The position numbers and the translations under genes are program-made. This document shows positions 44,065-54,179 of a stretch of DNA of 64,000 nt, one piece after another. The stretch's first letter is position 1, and each line of letters starts with the position of its first letter. The stretch comes from Arthrobacter gandavensis (GTDB lineage: Bacteria; Actinomycetota; Actinomycetes; Actinomycetales; Micrococcaceae), in assembly GCF_009192735.1 (NCBI RefSeq), contig NZ_VTFU01000001.1, positions 496,001 to 560,000 on the forward strand, read 5' to 3'. The notes under the pieces were generated by a model that saw only the letters and a list, made by a program, of their open reading frames with translations, ran no database searches and had not been told where the DNA came from.

Positions 44065-44070
44065 AGACTC

Positions 44071-44076
44071 ACCATA
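44071..44076 (-). promoter_or_regulatory. -10 box of leaderless PAC2 transcript
   Basis: On the minus strand TATGGT ends 6 nt before GTG 44064. Confidence 0.5.
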
Positions 44077-44155
44077 AGCCCAGCACGCCGCGCTGTCAGG
44101 ACCGGGTGCAACGCTTCACGGGGGCCACAGTAAACCCGGCGCCCGGCACGCCCAG

Positions 44156-44161
44156 TAGACT
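44156..44161 (+). promoter_or_regulatory. -10 box of leaderless HAD transcript
   Basis: TAGACT ends 7 nt before ATG 44169. Confidence 0.6.
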
Positions 44162-44168
44162 GGTAAGC

Positions 44169-44897
44169 ATGTCTTCCACAGCCCAGGCGCCCCAGGAATC
44201 CGAACCAGCAAACGGCCCGCTCCAGGCGGTGCTGTGGGACATGGACGGGACGATCGTGGACACGGAACCGTACTGGATCCAGGCTGAGAAGGACCTGGTC
44301 CACTCCTACGGCGGCTCCTGGACCACCTCCGACGCCGAAGCAATGATTGGCCAGGCGCTGACGTTCAGCGCCGGACTGCTGCAAAACGCCGGCGTCCCGC
44401 TGACCGTCCGGGAGATCATCGACCACCTCATTTCCCGGGTCACGGAACAGGTTCGGCGCGAGGTGCCCTGGCGCCCGGGAGCACGCGAGCTGCTTGCCGA
44501 GCTCGCCGGGGCCGGTGTTCCCTGCGTGTTGGTGACCATGTCGGAGACCGTCCTGGCCGAAGAGGTCAGCAGCCACCTGCCGGCCGGAACCTTTTCCTTC
44601 CTCGTGACCGGCGACATGGTCCAGCAGGGCAAGCCGCACCCCGAGCCTTACCAGCTGGCGTTTGACCGGTTGGCTGACCAGGTTCCCGGCCTGTCCAAGG
44701 ACCGCGTCGTGGCCATTGAAGATTCCCTCCCCGGGGTCACCTCCGCCCGCGCCGCCGGGCTCGTCACCCTGGGCGTTCCCCATTTCCTGCCGCTGCCTCC
44801 GGACGACGGACGGCATGAGTGGGAGACCCTGGCGGGCAAAACGGCTGCGGATCTCGCATCGCTCGTCCAGGCCTCAGTTTCCGGGGCTGCCCGGTGA
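44169..44897 (+). CDS. HAD family phosphatase
   Basis: 242 aa. Motif I LWDMDGTIVDTEPYW (Asp nucleophile, second Asp), motif II VLVTMSE, motif III Lys in GKPHPEPYQLA, motif IV VVAIEDSLPGVTSARAAG. This is the beta-phosphoglucomutase/sugar phosphatase subfamily with a helical cap; substrate unknown. ATG 44169 is leaderless by its TAGACT box. The stop overlaps the M50 gene start by 4 bp. Confidence 0.9.
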   Translation: MSSTAQAPQESEPANGPLQAVLWDMDGTIVDTEPYWIQAEKDLVHSYGGSWTTSDAEAMIGQALTFSAGLLQNAGVPLTVREIIDHLISRVTEQVRREVPWRPGARELLAELAGAGVPCVLVTMSETVLAEEVSSHLPAGTFSFLVTGDMVQQGKPHPEPYQLAFDRLADQVPGLSKDRVVAIEDSLPGVTSARAAGLVTLGVPHFLPLPPDDGRHEWETLAGKTAADLASLVQASVSGAAR

Positions 44898-46060
44898 GCA
44901 CCGGCCGCGGCGGCGGCACTCCCACTCCGGTCCGGCGTGACGGGATCCCGCTCGGCCGGATTGCCGGGGTTCCCGTGTACCTGGCGTATTCCTGGTTCAT
45001 CATCGCGGCGGCGATCGTGCTCTTTTTCGGACCGCTGGTCGGACGCAACTTTCCGTTCCTGGGTGCCGGAGCCTACGCCGTCGCGCTTGGTTATGCCGTC
45101 CTGCTGCTGGTCTCCGTGCTCGTCCATGAAATGGCCCATGCGCTGACCGCCCGCGCCTACCGCTGGCCGACGGCGAAAATCGTCCTCACGCTGTGGGGCG
45201 GCCACACCCAGTTCGGGAACGTGCGATCCACGCCCGGGCCATCCCTGCTGGTGGCGCTGGCCGGTCCCGCCGCGAATTTCCTGCTGGCCGTACTCGGCTG
45301 GCTTCTCCTTCTGGCGGTGCCCCTGAACGCGGTGGCGGAGTTGCTGGTGGAGATCCTTATCTGGGCCAACGTCCTGGTGGCCATCTTCAATATCCTGCCG
45401 GGACTTCCGCTGGACGGCGGACGCATCGTCGAGTCGGCCGTATGGAAAGCCACCGGATCGCAGGACAAGGGAACCGTTGCCGCCGGTTACGCCGGGCGGA
45501 TCATCGCCGTGGCCCTGGCCGCCGCCGTCGTCGTGCCGCCGTACCTTCGCCAGCAATCCCCGGACCTGCAGGTGGTTCTGCTCACCGCGCTCATTTCGGG
45601 ATTCCTGTGGATGGGAGCCGGAGCCAGCATCACCAACGCCCGGCTGCGGCTGCGGCTGCCCTCCATCAGCGCCGGCGCCCTGATGGCGCCGGCCGTTTCG
45701 GTTCCGGCATCATCGCCGGTGTCGGTGGCCCGGGAGAAGCTTGCCGCCCATCCCGGAGCCGCCCTCGTGATTACCGCCGCCACCGGCCAGCCCTGGGCTG
45801 TTGCGGACACGGGGGCGCTGGCCCAGGTGCCCGGGCAGCTGGCGGCTTCCACGCCCGTTGACGCGGTGGCCCGGCCCCTCGCGCCCGGCGCGTATGTTCC
45901 GGCGCCCGCCGCGGGTTCTGAACTCGTGGAGTATCTCGCTAAACTACAGGGCAGCGAGTACGCGGTGATCGACCGGGACGGCAGGGTAGTGGGACTGCTG
46001 ACCCAGGCAGCGGTCCTGGCCGCCATGAACGCCAAGCCGGACCGGCGCCGCACCCCCTGA
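44894..46060 (+). CDS. Site-2 protease (M50 family) with C-terminal CBS-like domain
   Basis: 388 aa from GTG 44894, overlapping the HAD stop. Intramembrane zinc metalloprotease: HEMAHALTARA is the HExxH motif in a hydrophobic helix, and FNILPGLPLDGG supplies the third zinc ligand Asp. About six helices. The C-terminal part (PAVSVPASSPVSVAREKL, YAVIDRDGRVVGLLTQAAVL) is a CBS-like pair, as in the Rip/SpoIVFB group. It may cleave a membrane-bound regulator; no sigma or anti-sigma gene is adjacent. Ribosome binding relies on coupling to the HAD gene. Confidence 0.9.
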   Translation: MSTGRGGGTPTPVRRDGIPLGRIAGVPVYLAYSWFIIAAAIVLFFGPLVGRNFPFLGAGAYAVALGYAVLLLVSVLVHEMAHALTARAYRWPTAKIVLTLWGGHTQFGNVRSTPGPSLLVALAGPAANFLLAVLGWLLLLAVPLNAVAELLVEILIWANVLVAIFNILPGLPLDGGRIVESAVWKATGSQDKGTVAAGYAGRIIAVALAAAVVVPPYLRQQSPDLQVVLLTALISGFLWMGAGASITNARLRLRLPSISAGALMAPAVSVPASSPVSVAREKLAAHPGAALVITAATGQPWAVADTGALAQVPGQLAASTPVDAVARPLAPGAYVPAPAAGSELVEYLAKLQGSEYAVIDRDGRVVGLLTQAAVLAAMNAKPDRRRTP

Positions 46061-46146
46061 GCCGGCTTCTTTCCGGCGCCGGCTCTCCGGCACCCCATAA
46101 GACTTCACCCCCATCAGCACCACCTCGATCCAAAGGAAACGCATCC

Positions 46147-47214
46147 ATGAACTCGGAGACCCCGGGCCAGACTGCCGCTACAGCTCCCCACGGCGCCGAC
46201 CACCGCCGGGGAGAACTGCGTCCGGGGGAGCGCGTCCAGCTCACCGACGAAAAAGGCCGCCACAGCACCATCACCCTGACCGTGGGCGGCGCCTTCCACA
46301 CGCACCGCGGATACCTCTCCCATGACGCGATCATTGGCGTTCCCGAAGGCACCATCGTCACCAACACCACCGGCCAGCAGTACCAGGTGCTGCGGCCGCT
46401 GCTGTCGGATTTCGTGCTGTCCATGCCGCGGGGCGCGGCCGTTGTCTATCCCAAGGACGCCGGCCAGATTGTCACGATGGCCGACATCTATCCGGGCGCG
46501 CGCGTGGTCGAGGCCGGTGTCGGTTCCGGTGCGCTGAGCATCTCGCTGCTGCGCGCCGTGGGAGACCAGGGCTCACTGCATTCCTTCGAGCGCCGGGAAG
46601 AGTTTGCCGACATTGCCCGCGGCAACGTGGAAACGTTCTTCGGCGGGCCGCACCCGGCCTGGAACATCACGCTCGGCGACTTCCAGGAGGAAGTTGTCCG
46701 CACTGAAGAACCCGGCAGCGTGGACCGCGTGGTCCTGGACATGCTGGCGCCCTGGGAATGCACCGACGCCGTGGCCACCGTCCTGGCTCCGGGCGGGGTA
46801 TGGATTTCCTACGTGGCAACGGTCACCCAGCTGTCCCGCACAGCGGAGGCGATCCGCGCCGACGGCAGGTTCACCGAACCGGACGCATGGGAATCCATGG
46901 TCCGCGGCTGGCACCTGGAAGGCCTCGCGGTCCGTCCCGACCACCGCATGGTGGCCCACACCGGTTTCCTGCTGACCGCCCGCCGGCTCGCCGAGGGCGC
47001 CACCGGCCTGGTGGCCAAGCGCCGGGCGTCAAAGACCAACTTCAGCCAGGAAGACCTGAACGCCTGGACTCCGGCAGCCGTGGGGGAGCGGGAGGTTTCC
47101 GCCCACAAGCTGCGCCGGGCGGCCAAAGACGCGGCTTCCAAGACCCAGCGGGGCGCCCTGGAAAAGGCGGAAAAGTTCGGGGCCGATCAGGAAGGTACGA
47201 CGGAAACCCCCTAG
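46147..47214 (+). CDS. trmI: tRNA (adenine-58-N1)-methyltransferase TrmI
   Basis: 355 aa. ATG 46147 with AAAGGAA 8 nt upstream. N-terminal small beta domain (PGERVQLTDEKGRHSTITL), then a Rossmann MTase with VVEAGVGSGALSISL (SAM motif I) and VVLDMLAPWE (motif IV, Asp). The C-terminal extension (RRASKTNFSQEDL, RRAAKDAASKTQRG) is basic. It makes m1A58 in the T loop of tRNA, a tetramer in mycobacteria and Thermus. It sits directly upstream of arc, as in other actinobacteria. Confidence 0.92.
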   Translation: MNSETPGQTAATAPHGADHRRGELRPGERVQLTDEKGRHSTITLTVGGAFHTHRGYLSHDAIIGVPEGTIVTNTTGQQYQVLRPLLSDFVLSMPRGAAVVYPKDAGQIVTMADIYPGARVVEAGVGSGALSISLLRAVGDQGSLHSFERREEFADIARGNVETFFGGPHPAWNITLGDFQEEVVRTEEPGSVDRVVLDMLAPWECTDAVATVLAPGGVWISYVATVTQLSRTAEAIRADGRFTEPDAWESMVRGWHLEGLAVRPDHRMVAHTGFLLTARRLAEGATGLVAKRRASKTNFSQEDLNAWTPAAVGEREVSAHKLRRAAKDAASKTQRGALEKAEKFGADQEGTTETP

Positions 47215-47338
47215 CCGCAATTAGATTGGCGGTTAACCGGCAGACTGGAAAGACAAGAGGCCGGAACCCGTGTGTTGCCCGCGTTGCTGGGCTATCGTCA
47301 ATTCGATAGACCCTGCGCAACGTGAAGGTGGTCGTACC

Positions 47339-49102
47339 ATGGCTGAAGCAGAGAACACCGTCGATTCCGGGGCCGAGGACCCACGCGGATATTTCCGTGG
47401 ACAGTCCATTCCAAGCGCTGATGCCCAGCAGCTGAGCGTGCTGCGGGACAAGCTGCGCAACGTGGACCGGCAGCTGTCGGCGCTGACCCATAACAATGCC
47501 CGCCTGGTGGCGATGCTGGAGACGGCAAAGGCGGAGATCATCCGCCTGAAGGATGCCCTCGAAAAGGAGGGCGCCACGCCCTTCAGCTTCGCCACCGTCA
47601 TTTCGGTAAACCACCGGGTGGCGCCCAGCAGCGGCAGGACGACCACCGCCGCCGTCCAGGACAGCCTGGACATCATCCAGTCCGGCCGGAAACTGCGCGT
47701 GTCGGTCAGCCCGCTGCTGGACATGAACCAGATTGTTGCGGGCCAGGAAGTGCTCCTGAACGAATCCCTCGTGGCCGTGGCGTCACTGGGCTTCGAACGC
47801 AGCGGTGAACTGTTCACCGTGAAGGAACTCCTGGGCCGGGACCGGTGCCTCGTCATCGGGCGGGCCGACGACGAACGGGTGGTCCGGCTGAACGGGCCCC
47901 TGGAAGCCGAACGGGTGCGGGTGGGCGACGCCCTGACCGTTGACACCCGGATCGGGTACGCGCTGGAGAAAATTCCGCGCAGCGAGGTGGAGAACCTGGT
48001 CCTGGAGGAAGTGCCGGACATTTCCTACTCCGACATTGGTGGACTCGGCCCGCAGATCGAACAGATCCGCGACGCCGTCGAACTGCCCTTCCTTCACCCC
48101 GACCTGTACCGCGAACACGGTTTGAAGGCCCCCAAGGGCATCCTGCTCTACGGCCCTCCCGGCTGCGGGAAGACGCTGATCGCGAAGGCGGTCGCCCACT
48201 CCCTGGCGGCACGCGTCATGGAGCAGACCGGCTCGCTGGGCACCCGCAGCTACTTCCTGAACATCAAGGGCCCGGAGCTGCTGGACAAGTACGTGGGAGA
48301 AACCGAACGGCACATCCGGCTGATCTTTGCCCGCGCCCGGGAAAAGGCCTCCGGCGGCAGCCCGGTGGTGGTGTTCTTCGATGAGATGGACTCGCTGTTC
48401 CGCACCCGCGGAACCGGCATATCCTCCGACGTCGAAACCACCATCGTTCCCCAGCTGCTCTCCGAGATCGACGGCGTGGAGAAGCTGGAAAACGTGATCG
48501 TCATCGGTGCTTCCAACCGTGAGGACATGATAGATCCGGCCATCCTGCGGCCTGGGCGGCTGGACGTGAAGATCAAGATCCTCCGGCCGGACGCCGAGGG
48601 AGCGGCTGAGATCTTCGCCAAGTACCTCACCCCCGACCTGCCGCTGCACCGTGAGGACCTCGCGGAGTACGCCTTTGACCCGGAGATGACGGTCCGCGAA
48701 ATGATCCGCAGGACGGTGGAGAAAATGTACGCCGAGGACAAGTCCAACGAGTACCTCGAAGTCACCTACGCCAACGGCGACACCGAGATGCTCTACTTCA
48801 AGGACTTCAACTCCGGCGCGGTCATCCAGAACGTGGTGGACCGGGCCAAGAAGTACGCGATCAAGGATCTGCTGACCCTTAACCAGCGTGGACTGCGGAT
48901 CGATCACCTGATGCGGGCCGTGGTGGATGAATTCCGTGAGCACGAGGACATGCCCAACACCACCAACCCGGACGACTGGGCACGCATTTCCGGCAAGAAG
49001 GGCGAGCGCATCACGTACATCCGCACCATCATCCAGGGCAAGGCCGGGCAGGAACCCGGACGCACCATCGAAACGACCGCCAACCCCGGGCAGTATCTAT
49101 GA
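47339..49102 (+). CDS. arc: Proteasome-associated AAA ATPase Arc/Mpa
   Basis: 587 aa. ATG 47339 with GAAGGTGG upstream. Domain order: N-terminal coiled coil (residues about 32-75, [20 protein letters not shown]) that binds Pup, tandem OB domains, and an AAA+ module with Walker A GPPGCGKT (about 272), Walker [12 protein letters not shown] and [13 protein letters not shown]. The C-terminus is NPGQYL, the GQYL-type tail that docks on the 20S core. It unfolds pupylated proteins. Slightly shorter than M. tuberculosis Mpa (609). Overlaps dop by 4 bp. Confidence 0.97.
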   Translation: MAEAENTVDSGAEDPRGYFRGQSIPSADAQQLSVLRDKLRNVDRQLSALTHNNARLVAMLETAKAEIIRLKDALEKEGATPFSFATVISVNHRVAPSSGRTTTAAVQDSLDIIQSGRKLRVSVSPLLDMNQIVAGQEVLLNESLVAVASLGFERSGELFTVKELLGRDRCLVIGRADDERVVRLNGPLEAERVRVGDALTVDTRIGYALEKIPRSEVENLVLEEVPDISYSDIGGLGPQIEQIRDAVELPFLHPDLYREHGLKAPKGILLYGPPGCGKTLIAKAVAHSLAARVMEQTGSLGTRSYFLNIKGPELLDKYVGETERHIRLIFARAREKASGGSPVVVFFDEMDSLFRTRGTGISSDVETTIVPQLLSEIDGVEKLENVIVIGASNREDMIDPAILRPGRLDVKIKILRPDAEGAAEIFAKYLTPDLPLHREDLAEYAFDPEMTVREMIRRTVEKMYAEDKSNEYLEVTYANGDTEMLYFKDFNSGAVIQNVVDRAKKYAIKDLLTLNQRGLRIDHLMRAVVDEFREHEDMPNTTNPDDWARISGKKGERITYIRTIIQGKAGQEPGRTIETTANPGQYL

Positions 49103-50709
49103 GTGTGCGCCGTGTGATGGGGACGGAAACCGAGTACGGCGTGCTGGCGCCCGCCCTGCCCGCCGCCAACGCCACGGTCCTGTCCAGCCAGATCATCAAC
49201 GCCTATGCCGCATCCCGGCGCAGCGGCATGGGCAACTTCTCCGGAACGCGCTGGGACTACACCGACGAAGCGCCCCTGAATGATGCGCGCGGATTTGCCG
49301 TGCCGCGCACCGCCGCGGATCCGACCCAGCTGACGGACGCACCTCCGGTGCTGGACGCGGAGCAGATTGCCATGGAGGGAGGGGGCCCCGCGGCCCTCTA
49401 CGGAGAGCAGACCACGGACAACCCCGTGCTGATGAACATGGTGCTCTCCAACGGTGCGCGCCTGTACGTGGACCACGCCCACCCGGAGTACTCGTCACCG
49501 GAAGTGACCACCCCGCGCGACGCGGTGCTGTGGGACAAGGCCGGAGACGCCATTGTGCTGGCCGCCATGCGCCATATTGCCTCGGCGCCGGGCTTCTCGC
49601 CGGTGAACCTGTACAAGAACAACACGGACAGCAAGGGAGCTTCCTACGGCTCCCACGAGAACTATCTCGTGCCCCGCGGCGTCCCGTTCGCGAATCTGGT
49701 CCAGGGACTTGTTCCCTTCTTCGTCAGCCGACAGGTCATTGTCGGCTCCGGCCGGGTGGGCATGGGCACCAACAACCAGCGCCAGGGGTACCAGCTCAGC
49801 CAGCGGGCGGATTTTTTCGAAGCCGAAGTGGGTCTCGAGACCACCATCCGGCGGCCGATCGTGAACACGCGCGACGAACCGCATGCGGTGGCCGAAAAAT
49901 ACCGGCGGCTGCACGTCATCATCGGCGACGCCAACCTCAGTGAAGTGTCGGCGCTGCTGAAAGTGGGCACAACATCCATAGTGCTGTCCATGATCGAGGA
50001 GGGCACCGCACCCGCCGTGGAGCTGAGGGACCCGGTGGGTGCCCTGCAGCTCATCAGCCACGATCCGGCCCTGGAGCAGCTCGTGGAGCTCAAGGACGGC
50101 CGGATGGTCAGCGGCCTGGACCTGCAGGAGATCTATCTCGAAGCTGCCGCCCGGCACTGCCGCAGCCGCGGAGCCGACCCGGAAACCGAGGACGTCCTCA
50201 GCCGGTGGACCTCCCTGGTGGGCACCCTGAAGCGGGATCCCATGGAAGCCGCGGCTCAGGTGGACTGGGTGGCCAAGCTTCGGCTGCTGCAGGCCTACCG
50301 CGACCGGGACGGACTGGCATGGTCCGATGCCCGGCTGCACCTGGTTGACCTGCAGTACTCGGACATGCGGCCGGAGAAGGGCCTGTACTACCGGTTGGCC
50401 GCGCGGGGGCAGATGGAACGGATCCTTACCGACCAGGAAATCGCCCGCGCGGTCACCGAGCCCCCGGACGACACCCGCGCCTACTTCCGCGGCAAGTGCG
50501 TCAGCCGCTTTCCGCATGAAGTGGTGGGAGCGAGCTGGGACTCGATCATCTTCGAACTGCCGTCGCACCGGCGCCTGCAGCGGATCCCAACCCGCGAACC
50601 GCTGCGCGGCACACGGGCGCTGACCGAGGAACTTTTTGCAGCTTCGTCCGACGCGGAGGATTTTGTGGCCAGACTCCTGACCGGTCCGGAACATAGCGTG
50701 GCACCATAG
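49099..50709 (+). CDS. dop: Depupylase/Pup deamidase Dop
   Basis: 536 aa. ATG 49099 overlaps the arc stop. Carboxylate-amine-ligase-like fold: MGTETEYG (metal-binding Glu), [24 protein letters not shown] (catalytic Asp region) and [20 protein letters not shown]. The region about residues 40-80 is the Dop-loop insertion that separates it from PafA. It deamidates Pup C-terminal Gln to Glu and removes Pup from substrates. Length is typical. Pup follows 72 bp downstream. Confidence 0.95.
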   Translation: MSVRRVMGTETEYGVLAPALPAANATVLSSQIINAYAASRRSGMGNFSGTRWDYTDEAPLNDARGFAVPRTAADPTQLTDAPPVLDAEQIAMEGGGPAALYGEQTTDNPVLMNMVLSNGARLYVDHAHPEYSSPEVTTPRDAVLWDKAGDAIVLAAMRHIASAPGFSPVNLYKNNTDSKGASYGSHENYLVPRGVPFANLVQGLVPFFVSRQVIVGSGRVGMGTNNQRQGYQLSQRADFFEAEVGLETTIRRPIVNTRDEPHAVAEKYRRLHVIIGDANLSEVSALLKVGTTSIVLSMIEEGTAPAVELRDPVGALQLISHDPALEQLVELKDGRMVSGLDLQEIYLEAAARHCRSRGADPETEDVLSRWTSLVGTLKRDPMEAAAQVDWVAKLRLLQAYRDRDGLAWSDARLHLVDLQYSDMRPEKGLYYRLAARGQMERILTDQEIARAVTEPPDDTRAYFRGKCVSRFPHEVVGASWDSIIFELPSHRRLQRIPTREPLRGTRALTEELFAASSDAEDFVARLLTGPEHSVAP

Positions 50710-50723
50710 GACTAGCAGTCAGC

Positions 50724-50743
50724 GTCAGGACCCGTCAGGACCC
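50724..50743. repeat. 10-bp tandem duplication between dop and pup
   Basis: GTCAGGACCC is repeated twice without a gap (50724-50733, 50734-50743) just before the pup ribosome binding region; a third partial copy, GTCA, follows. Confidence 0.8.
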
Positions 50744-50781
50744 GTCATATGGCCGGAATCCGGCCCGGAGAGGTAATGATC

Positions 50782-50985
50782 ATGGCAACCCAGGACCGCA
50801 AAAACACCGCATCCCGCGCCGAGGAAGAGGAACTGGAGGAGACAGCGCCTCCGGCCGGCCCGGAAGCGGCTGCCGCAGCTCCGCAGACTGAGGGCGTGGA
50901 TGACCTCTTGGACGAAATTGACGGAGTGCTGGAGAACAACGCCGAGGAATTTGTCCGGGGATTCATCCAGAAGGGCGGACAGTAG
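50782..50985 (+). CDS. pup: Prokaryotic ubiquitin-like protein Pup
   Basis: 67 aa from ATG 50782, with GGAGAGG 8 nt upstream; the longer reading from 50749 adds residues outside the family. Disordered acidic protein: N-terminal DRKNTASRAEEEELEET, then DDLLDEIDGVLENNAEEFVR, the helix that binds the Arc coiled coil, and C-terminal QKGGQ. The terminal Gln must be deamidated by Dop before PafA can ligate it to lysines. Length and ending are typical. Confidence 0.98.
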   Translation: MATQDRKNTASRAEEEELEETAPPAGPEAAAAAPQTEGVDDLLDEIDGVLENNAEEFVRGFIQKGGQ

Positions 50986-50988
50986 CGG

Positions 50989-51813
50989 ATGACCCACCGG
51001 GACCCTGCGGCAGCGGTAAACGGAACACCGCCGCCCTCCTTCAGTGACCACCTGGCCCGGCACCACCCCGATCTGCTGCCGTCCGCCCGCCGCATCGGCA
51101 CCGCGCCCGCCGGGTCGGCGTCGGCGGCGGCACCCCAGGCCACCACCATTGTTTCGCTGACCTACGCCGGCGGCGTGCTGATGGCCGGAGACCGGCGCGC
51201 CACCATGGGCAACATGATCGCAAGCCGGCACATCAAGAAGGTATTCCCGGCCGACACCTACTCGGTTGTCGGGATTGCGGGCACCGCCGGACTCGCCCTG
51301 GACATGATCCGGCTTTTCCAGGTGGAGCTGGAGCACTACGACAAGATCGAGGGCACCCCCATGAGCTTGGACGGAAAGTCCAACCGGCTTGCGGCCATGG
51401 TGCGCTCCAACCTTCCCCTCGCCCTCCAGGGCCTGGCCGTGGTGCCGCTGTTTGCCGGCTACGACACCGAACGGCACATCGGCAGGCTGTTTTCCTACGA
51501 CGTCACCGGAGGCCGGTACGAGGAATACGAACACCACAGTGTGGGATCGGGTTCGGTGTTTGCCCGCGGGGCTTTGAAGAAGCTGTGGCGTCCGGGCCTT
51601 GACGAGGAGCAGGCGGTCGCCGTCGCCGTCGAGTCGCTGTACGACGCGGCCGACGACGACTCAGCGACCGGCGGCCCGGACCTGGTCCGGCAGCTGTGGC
51701 CGGTTGTCTACGTGGTCAACAGCGCCGGAAACCGGGAGATCCCTGAACGTGAGCTGCAAATGATGGCCCGGGAACTCGTTGACCGCCGCTCCATCGCCGG
51801 GCGGGAGAGCTGA
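50989..51813 (+). CDS. prcB: Proteasome beta subunit PrcB
   Basis: 274 aa. ATG 50989 lies 3 nt after the pup stop. A propeptide of about 51 residues precedes the mature Thr: in [20 protein letters not shown] the cut is expected before Thr52, the N-terminal nucleophile. [11 protein letters not shown] and [18 protein letters not shown] are conserved. C-terminal [18 protein letters not shown] is diagnostic. It forms the catalytic rings of the 20S core with PrcA. The gene is 1 bp from prcA. Confidence 0.97.
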   Translation: MTHRDPAAAVNGTPPPSFSDHLARHHPDLLPSARRIGTAPAGSASAAAPQATTIVSLTYAGGVLMAGDRRATMGNMIASRHIKKVFPADTYSVVGIAGTAGLALDMIRLFQVELEHYDKIEGTPMSLDGKSNRLAAMVRSNLPLALQGLAVVPLFAGYDTERHIGRLFSYDVTGGRYEEYEHHSVGSGSVFARGALKKLWRPGLDEEQAVAVAVESLYDAADDDSATGGPDLVRQLWPVVYVVNSAGNREIPERELQMMARELVDRRSIAGRES

Positions 51814-51814
51814 C

Positions 51815-52603
51815 ATGACACAGCAGTTTTACGTTTCGCCTGAACAGCTGATGAAGGACCGGGCGGACTTCGCCCGGAAGGGAATTGCCCGGGGCCGCTC
51901 AGTGGTGGTCCTGACCTGCCGGGACGGCATCGCCCTCGTGGCCGAGAACCCGTCACCATCGCTGCACAAGCTCGGAGAAATCTACGACCGGATCGGATTT
52001 GCCGCCGTCGGCAAGTACAACGAGTTCGAGAGCCTCCGCCAGGCCGGAGTCCGGTATGCCGATGTCCGGGGGTACTCCTATTCCCGTGAGGACGTCTCGG
52101 CCCGGGGCCTGGCCAGCGTCTATGCCCAAAGCCTGGGCTCCGTGTTCACCACCGAAGGCAAGCCCTTCGAAGTGGAACTCGCCGTCGCCGAGGTGGGTGC
52201 CGAGCCCTACGCCGACCACCTGTACCGCCTGACCTTTGACGGTTCGATCGCCGACGAAAGCAACTTCGTGGTGATGGGCGGCCAGGCCGAGGTGGTCCGG
52301 GAAGCCCTGGCCCGCACCTGGAACCAGGACACCGGTTTTCCGGAGGCGGTGAGGACGGCGGTTGCCGCGCTTTCGGCAACCCGGAACCCAGCGGATGCCG
52401 GGTCCAACGGCAACGGCTCATCACCGTCCGGGTACAACGGCGGCGACACGCCTCCGCCGGAGCCCGAGCGGCTCGGGGCCGGCCTGCTGGAGGTGGCCGT
52501 GCTCGACCGGTCTCCGCTGTCATCCCGGGGCACCGTGCGGGCGTTCCGAAGAATCAACACTGTGGAGCTGGACCGCTTGTTGTCCGGCCCGGAGGGAGAC
52601 TGA
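51815..52603 (+). CDS. prcA: Proteasome alpha subunit PrcA
   Basis: 262 aa. ATG 51815 immediately after the prcB stop, GGGAGAG upstream. N-terminal [20 protein letters not shown] is the gate and alpha-ring helix H0; then [40 protein letters not shown]-terminal tail ([20 protein letters not shown]) is longer and less conserved. It forms the outer rings that receive substrate from Arc. The stop overlaps the pafA ATG by 1 bp (TGATG). Confidence 0.97.
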   Translation: MTQQFYVSPEQLMKDRADFARKGIARGRSVVVLTCRDGIALVAENPSPSLHKLGEIYDRIGFAAVGKYNEFESLRQAGVRYADVRGYSYSREDVSARGLASVYAQSLGSVFTTEGKPFEVELAVAEVGAEPYADHLYRLTFDGSIADESNFVVMGGQAEVVREALARTWNQDTGFPEAVRTAVAALSATRNPADAGSNGNGSSPSGYNGGDTPPPEPERLGAGLLEVAVLDRSPLSSRGTVRAFRRINTVELDRLLSGPEGD

Positions 52604-53964
52604 TGGACCGCAGGATCTTTGGAATCGAGACGGAATTCGGAATCGCCTATTCAGGCCCTGATTCGCGGCCGCTGTCCCCGGAGGAAGTGGCGCGTTACCT
52701 GTTCCGGAAAGTCGTCAGCTGGGGGAGGTCCTCCAACGTCTTCCTGACCAACGGCTCTCGGCTCTACCTGGACGTTGGGTCACACCCGGAGTACGCCACC
52801 GCTGAGTGTGATGACCCGGCACAGCTGGTGGCCCACGACCGGGCCGGTGAACTGATCTTGGACGACCTCGTGGATGAGGCGGAGGACCGGCTGCGGGCCG
52901 AAGGCTTCAACGGCAGCGTCTACCTGTTCAAGAACAACACCGATTCGGCCGGCAATTCCTACGGCAGCCACGAGAACTATCTGATTCCCCGGCGCCTGGA
53001 GTTCTCCCGGCTTGCGGACATCCTCATCCCCTTCCTGGTGACCCGCCAGCTGCTGGTCGGGGCGGGAAAAGTGCTGAAGACCCAGTCCGGGTCCCTCTTC
53101 GCCTTTTCCCAGCGGGCCGACCACATCTGGGAGGGAGTGTCTTCGGCCACCACCCGGTCCCGTCCCATCATCAACACCCGCGACGAGCCGCACGCCGACG
53201 CCGAGCATTACCGCCGGCTGCATGTCATTGCCGGGGACTCCAACATGTCGGAGACCACCACGCTGCTCAAGGTCGGCTCGGTGGACCTGATGCTGCGGCT
53301 CATCGAGTCCGGAGCGGTGATGCGCGATCTTCGGCTGGAGAACCCCATCCGGAGCATCCGTGAAATATCCCACGATATGACCGGGAGAATGCCGCTGAAA
53401 CTGGCCAACGGAGCCACTATGACGGCCCTGGACCTGCAGCGGGTGTACCTGGAACGCGTCCAGGAATTCGTGGCGGTGAACGGAGCCCATAACCGTCATG
53501 TGGGGCGGGTGCTGGACCTCTGGGAACGGACCCTCGACGCCATCGAACTCGGCGACACGTCCGGGATCGACACGGAAATCGACTGGGCCATCAAGAAAAA
53601 GCTCGTGGAGCGGTACGCGGAGCGGCACTCCCTGGAACTGACGTCGTCCCGGCTCGCCCAGATTGACCTGACCTACCACGATATTTCGCGCCGCCGCGGG
53701 TTGTTCTACCTGCTTCAGTCCCGGGGAGAAACGGCCCGCGTCGTGGAGGACAGCGACGTCAAGGAGGCCGTGGACGTTCCGCCCCAGAGCACCCGGGCGA
53801 AACTTCGCGGCGACTTTGTCCGCCGCGCCAAGGCCGCCAACCGCGACTTCACGGTGGACTGGGTGCATTTGAAGCTCAACGACCGCGCCCAGCAGACCGT
53901 GCTGTGCAAGGATCCGTTTGCCTCAGTGGATGAGCGGGTGGAAGCACTGCTCGCAACGCTGTAG
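52603..53964 (+). CDS. pafA: Pup-protein ligase PafA
   Basis: 453 aa. ATG 52603 overlaps the prcA stop. Glutamine-synthetase-like fold: [12 protein letters not shown] (metal Glu), [14 protein letters not shown] with the catalytic Asp, [21 protein letters not shown] for ATP, and [18 protein letters not shown]. It attaches Pup to lysine side chains with ATP. No Dop-loop insertion is present, which separates it from Dop. Length is normal. The stop lies within a small tandem repeat. Confidence 0.97.
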   Translation: MDRRIFGIETEFGIAYSGPDSRPLSPEEVARYLFRKVVSWGRSSNVFLTNGSRLYLDVGSHPEYATAECDDPAQLVAHDRAGELILDDLVDEAEDRLRAEGFNGSVYLFKNNTDSAGNSYGSHENYLIPRRLEFSRLADILIPFLVTRQLLVGAGKVLKTQSGSLFAFSQRADHIWEGVSSATTRSRPIINTRDEPHADAEHYRRLHVIAGDSNMSETTTLLKVGSVDLMLRLIESGAVMRDLRLENPIRSIREISHDMTGRMPLKLANGATMTALDLQRVYLERVQEFVAVNGAHNRHVGRVLDLWERTLDAIELGDTSGIDTEIDWAIKKKLVERYAERHSLELTSSRLAQIDLTYHDISRRRGLFYLLQSRGETARVVEDSDVKEAVDVPPQSTRAKLRGDFVRRAKAANRDFTVDWVHLKLNDRAQQTVLCKDPFASVDERVEALLATL

Positions 53965-53990
53965 GAAACGGTGCAACGCTGCAGGAACGG
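53953..53990. repeat. Tandem duplication across the pafA stop
   Basis: GCAACGCTGTAGGAAACGG (53953-53971, containing the TAG stop) and GCAACGCTGCAGGAACGG (53973-53990) are almost identical and adjacent. Confidence 0.8.
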
Positions 53991-54179
53991 CGCTGCGGGC
54001 GGCAGCGGCCGGCAGGTGCCGGCGCAGCCCGCCCTGCTGCGGGCGGAATTCCTGTTTATGGTGGTCCTAAGGCAGCACTCAGGGAGAAACGCTAGGCTGG
54101 ATGCGACCGTCCGCGCCGGTTCCCCGGACTAGACTCGGGGAGGCCGCGGGCCAATCTGTCCACCACTGAAAGAAGTACT

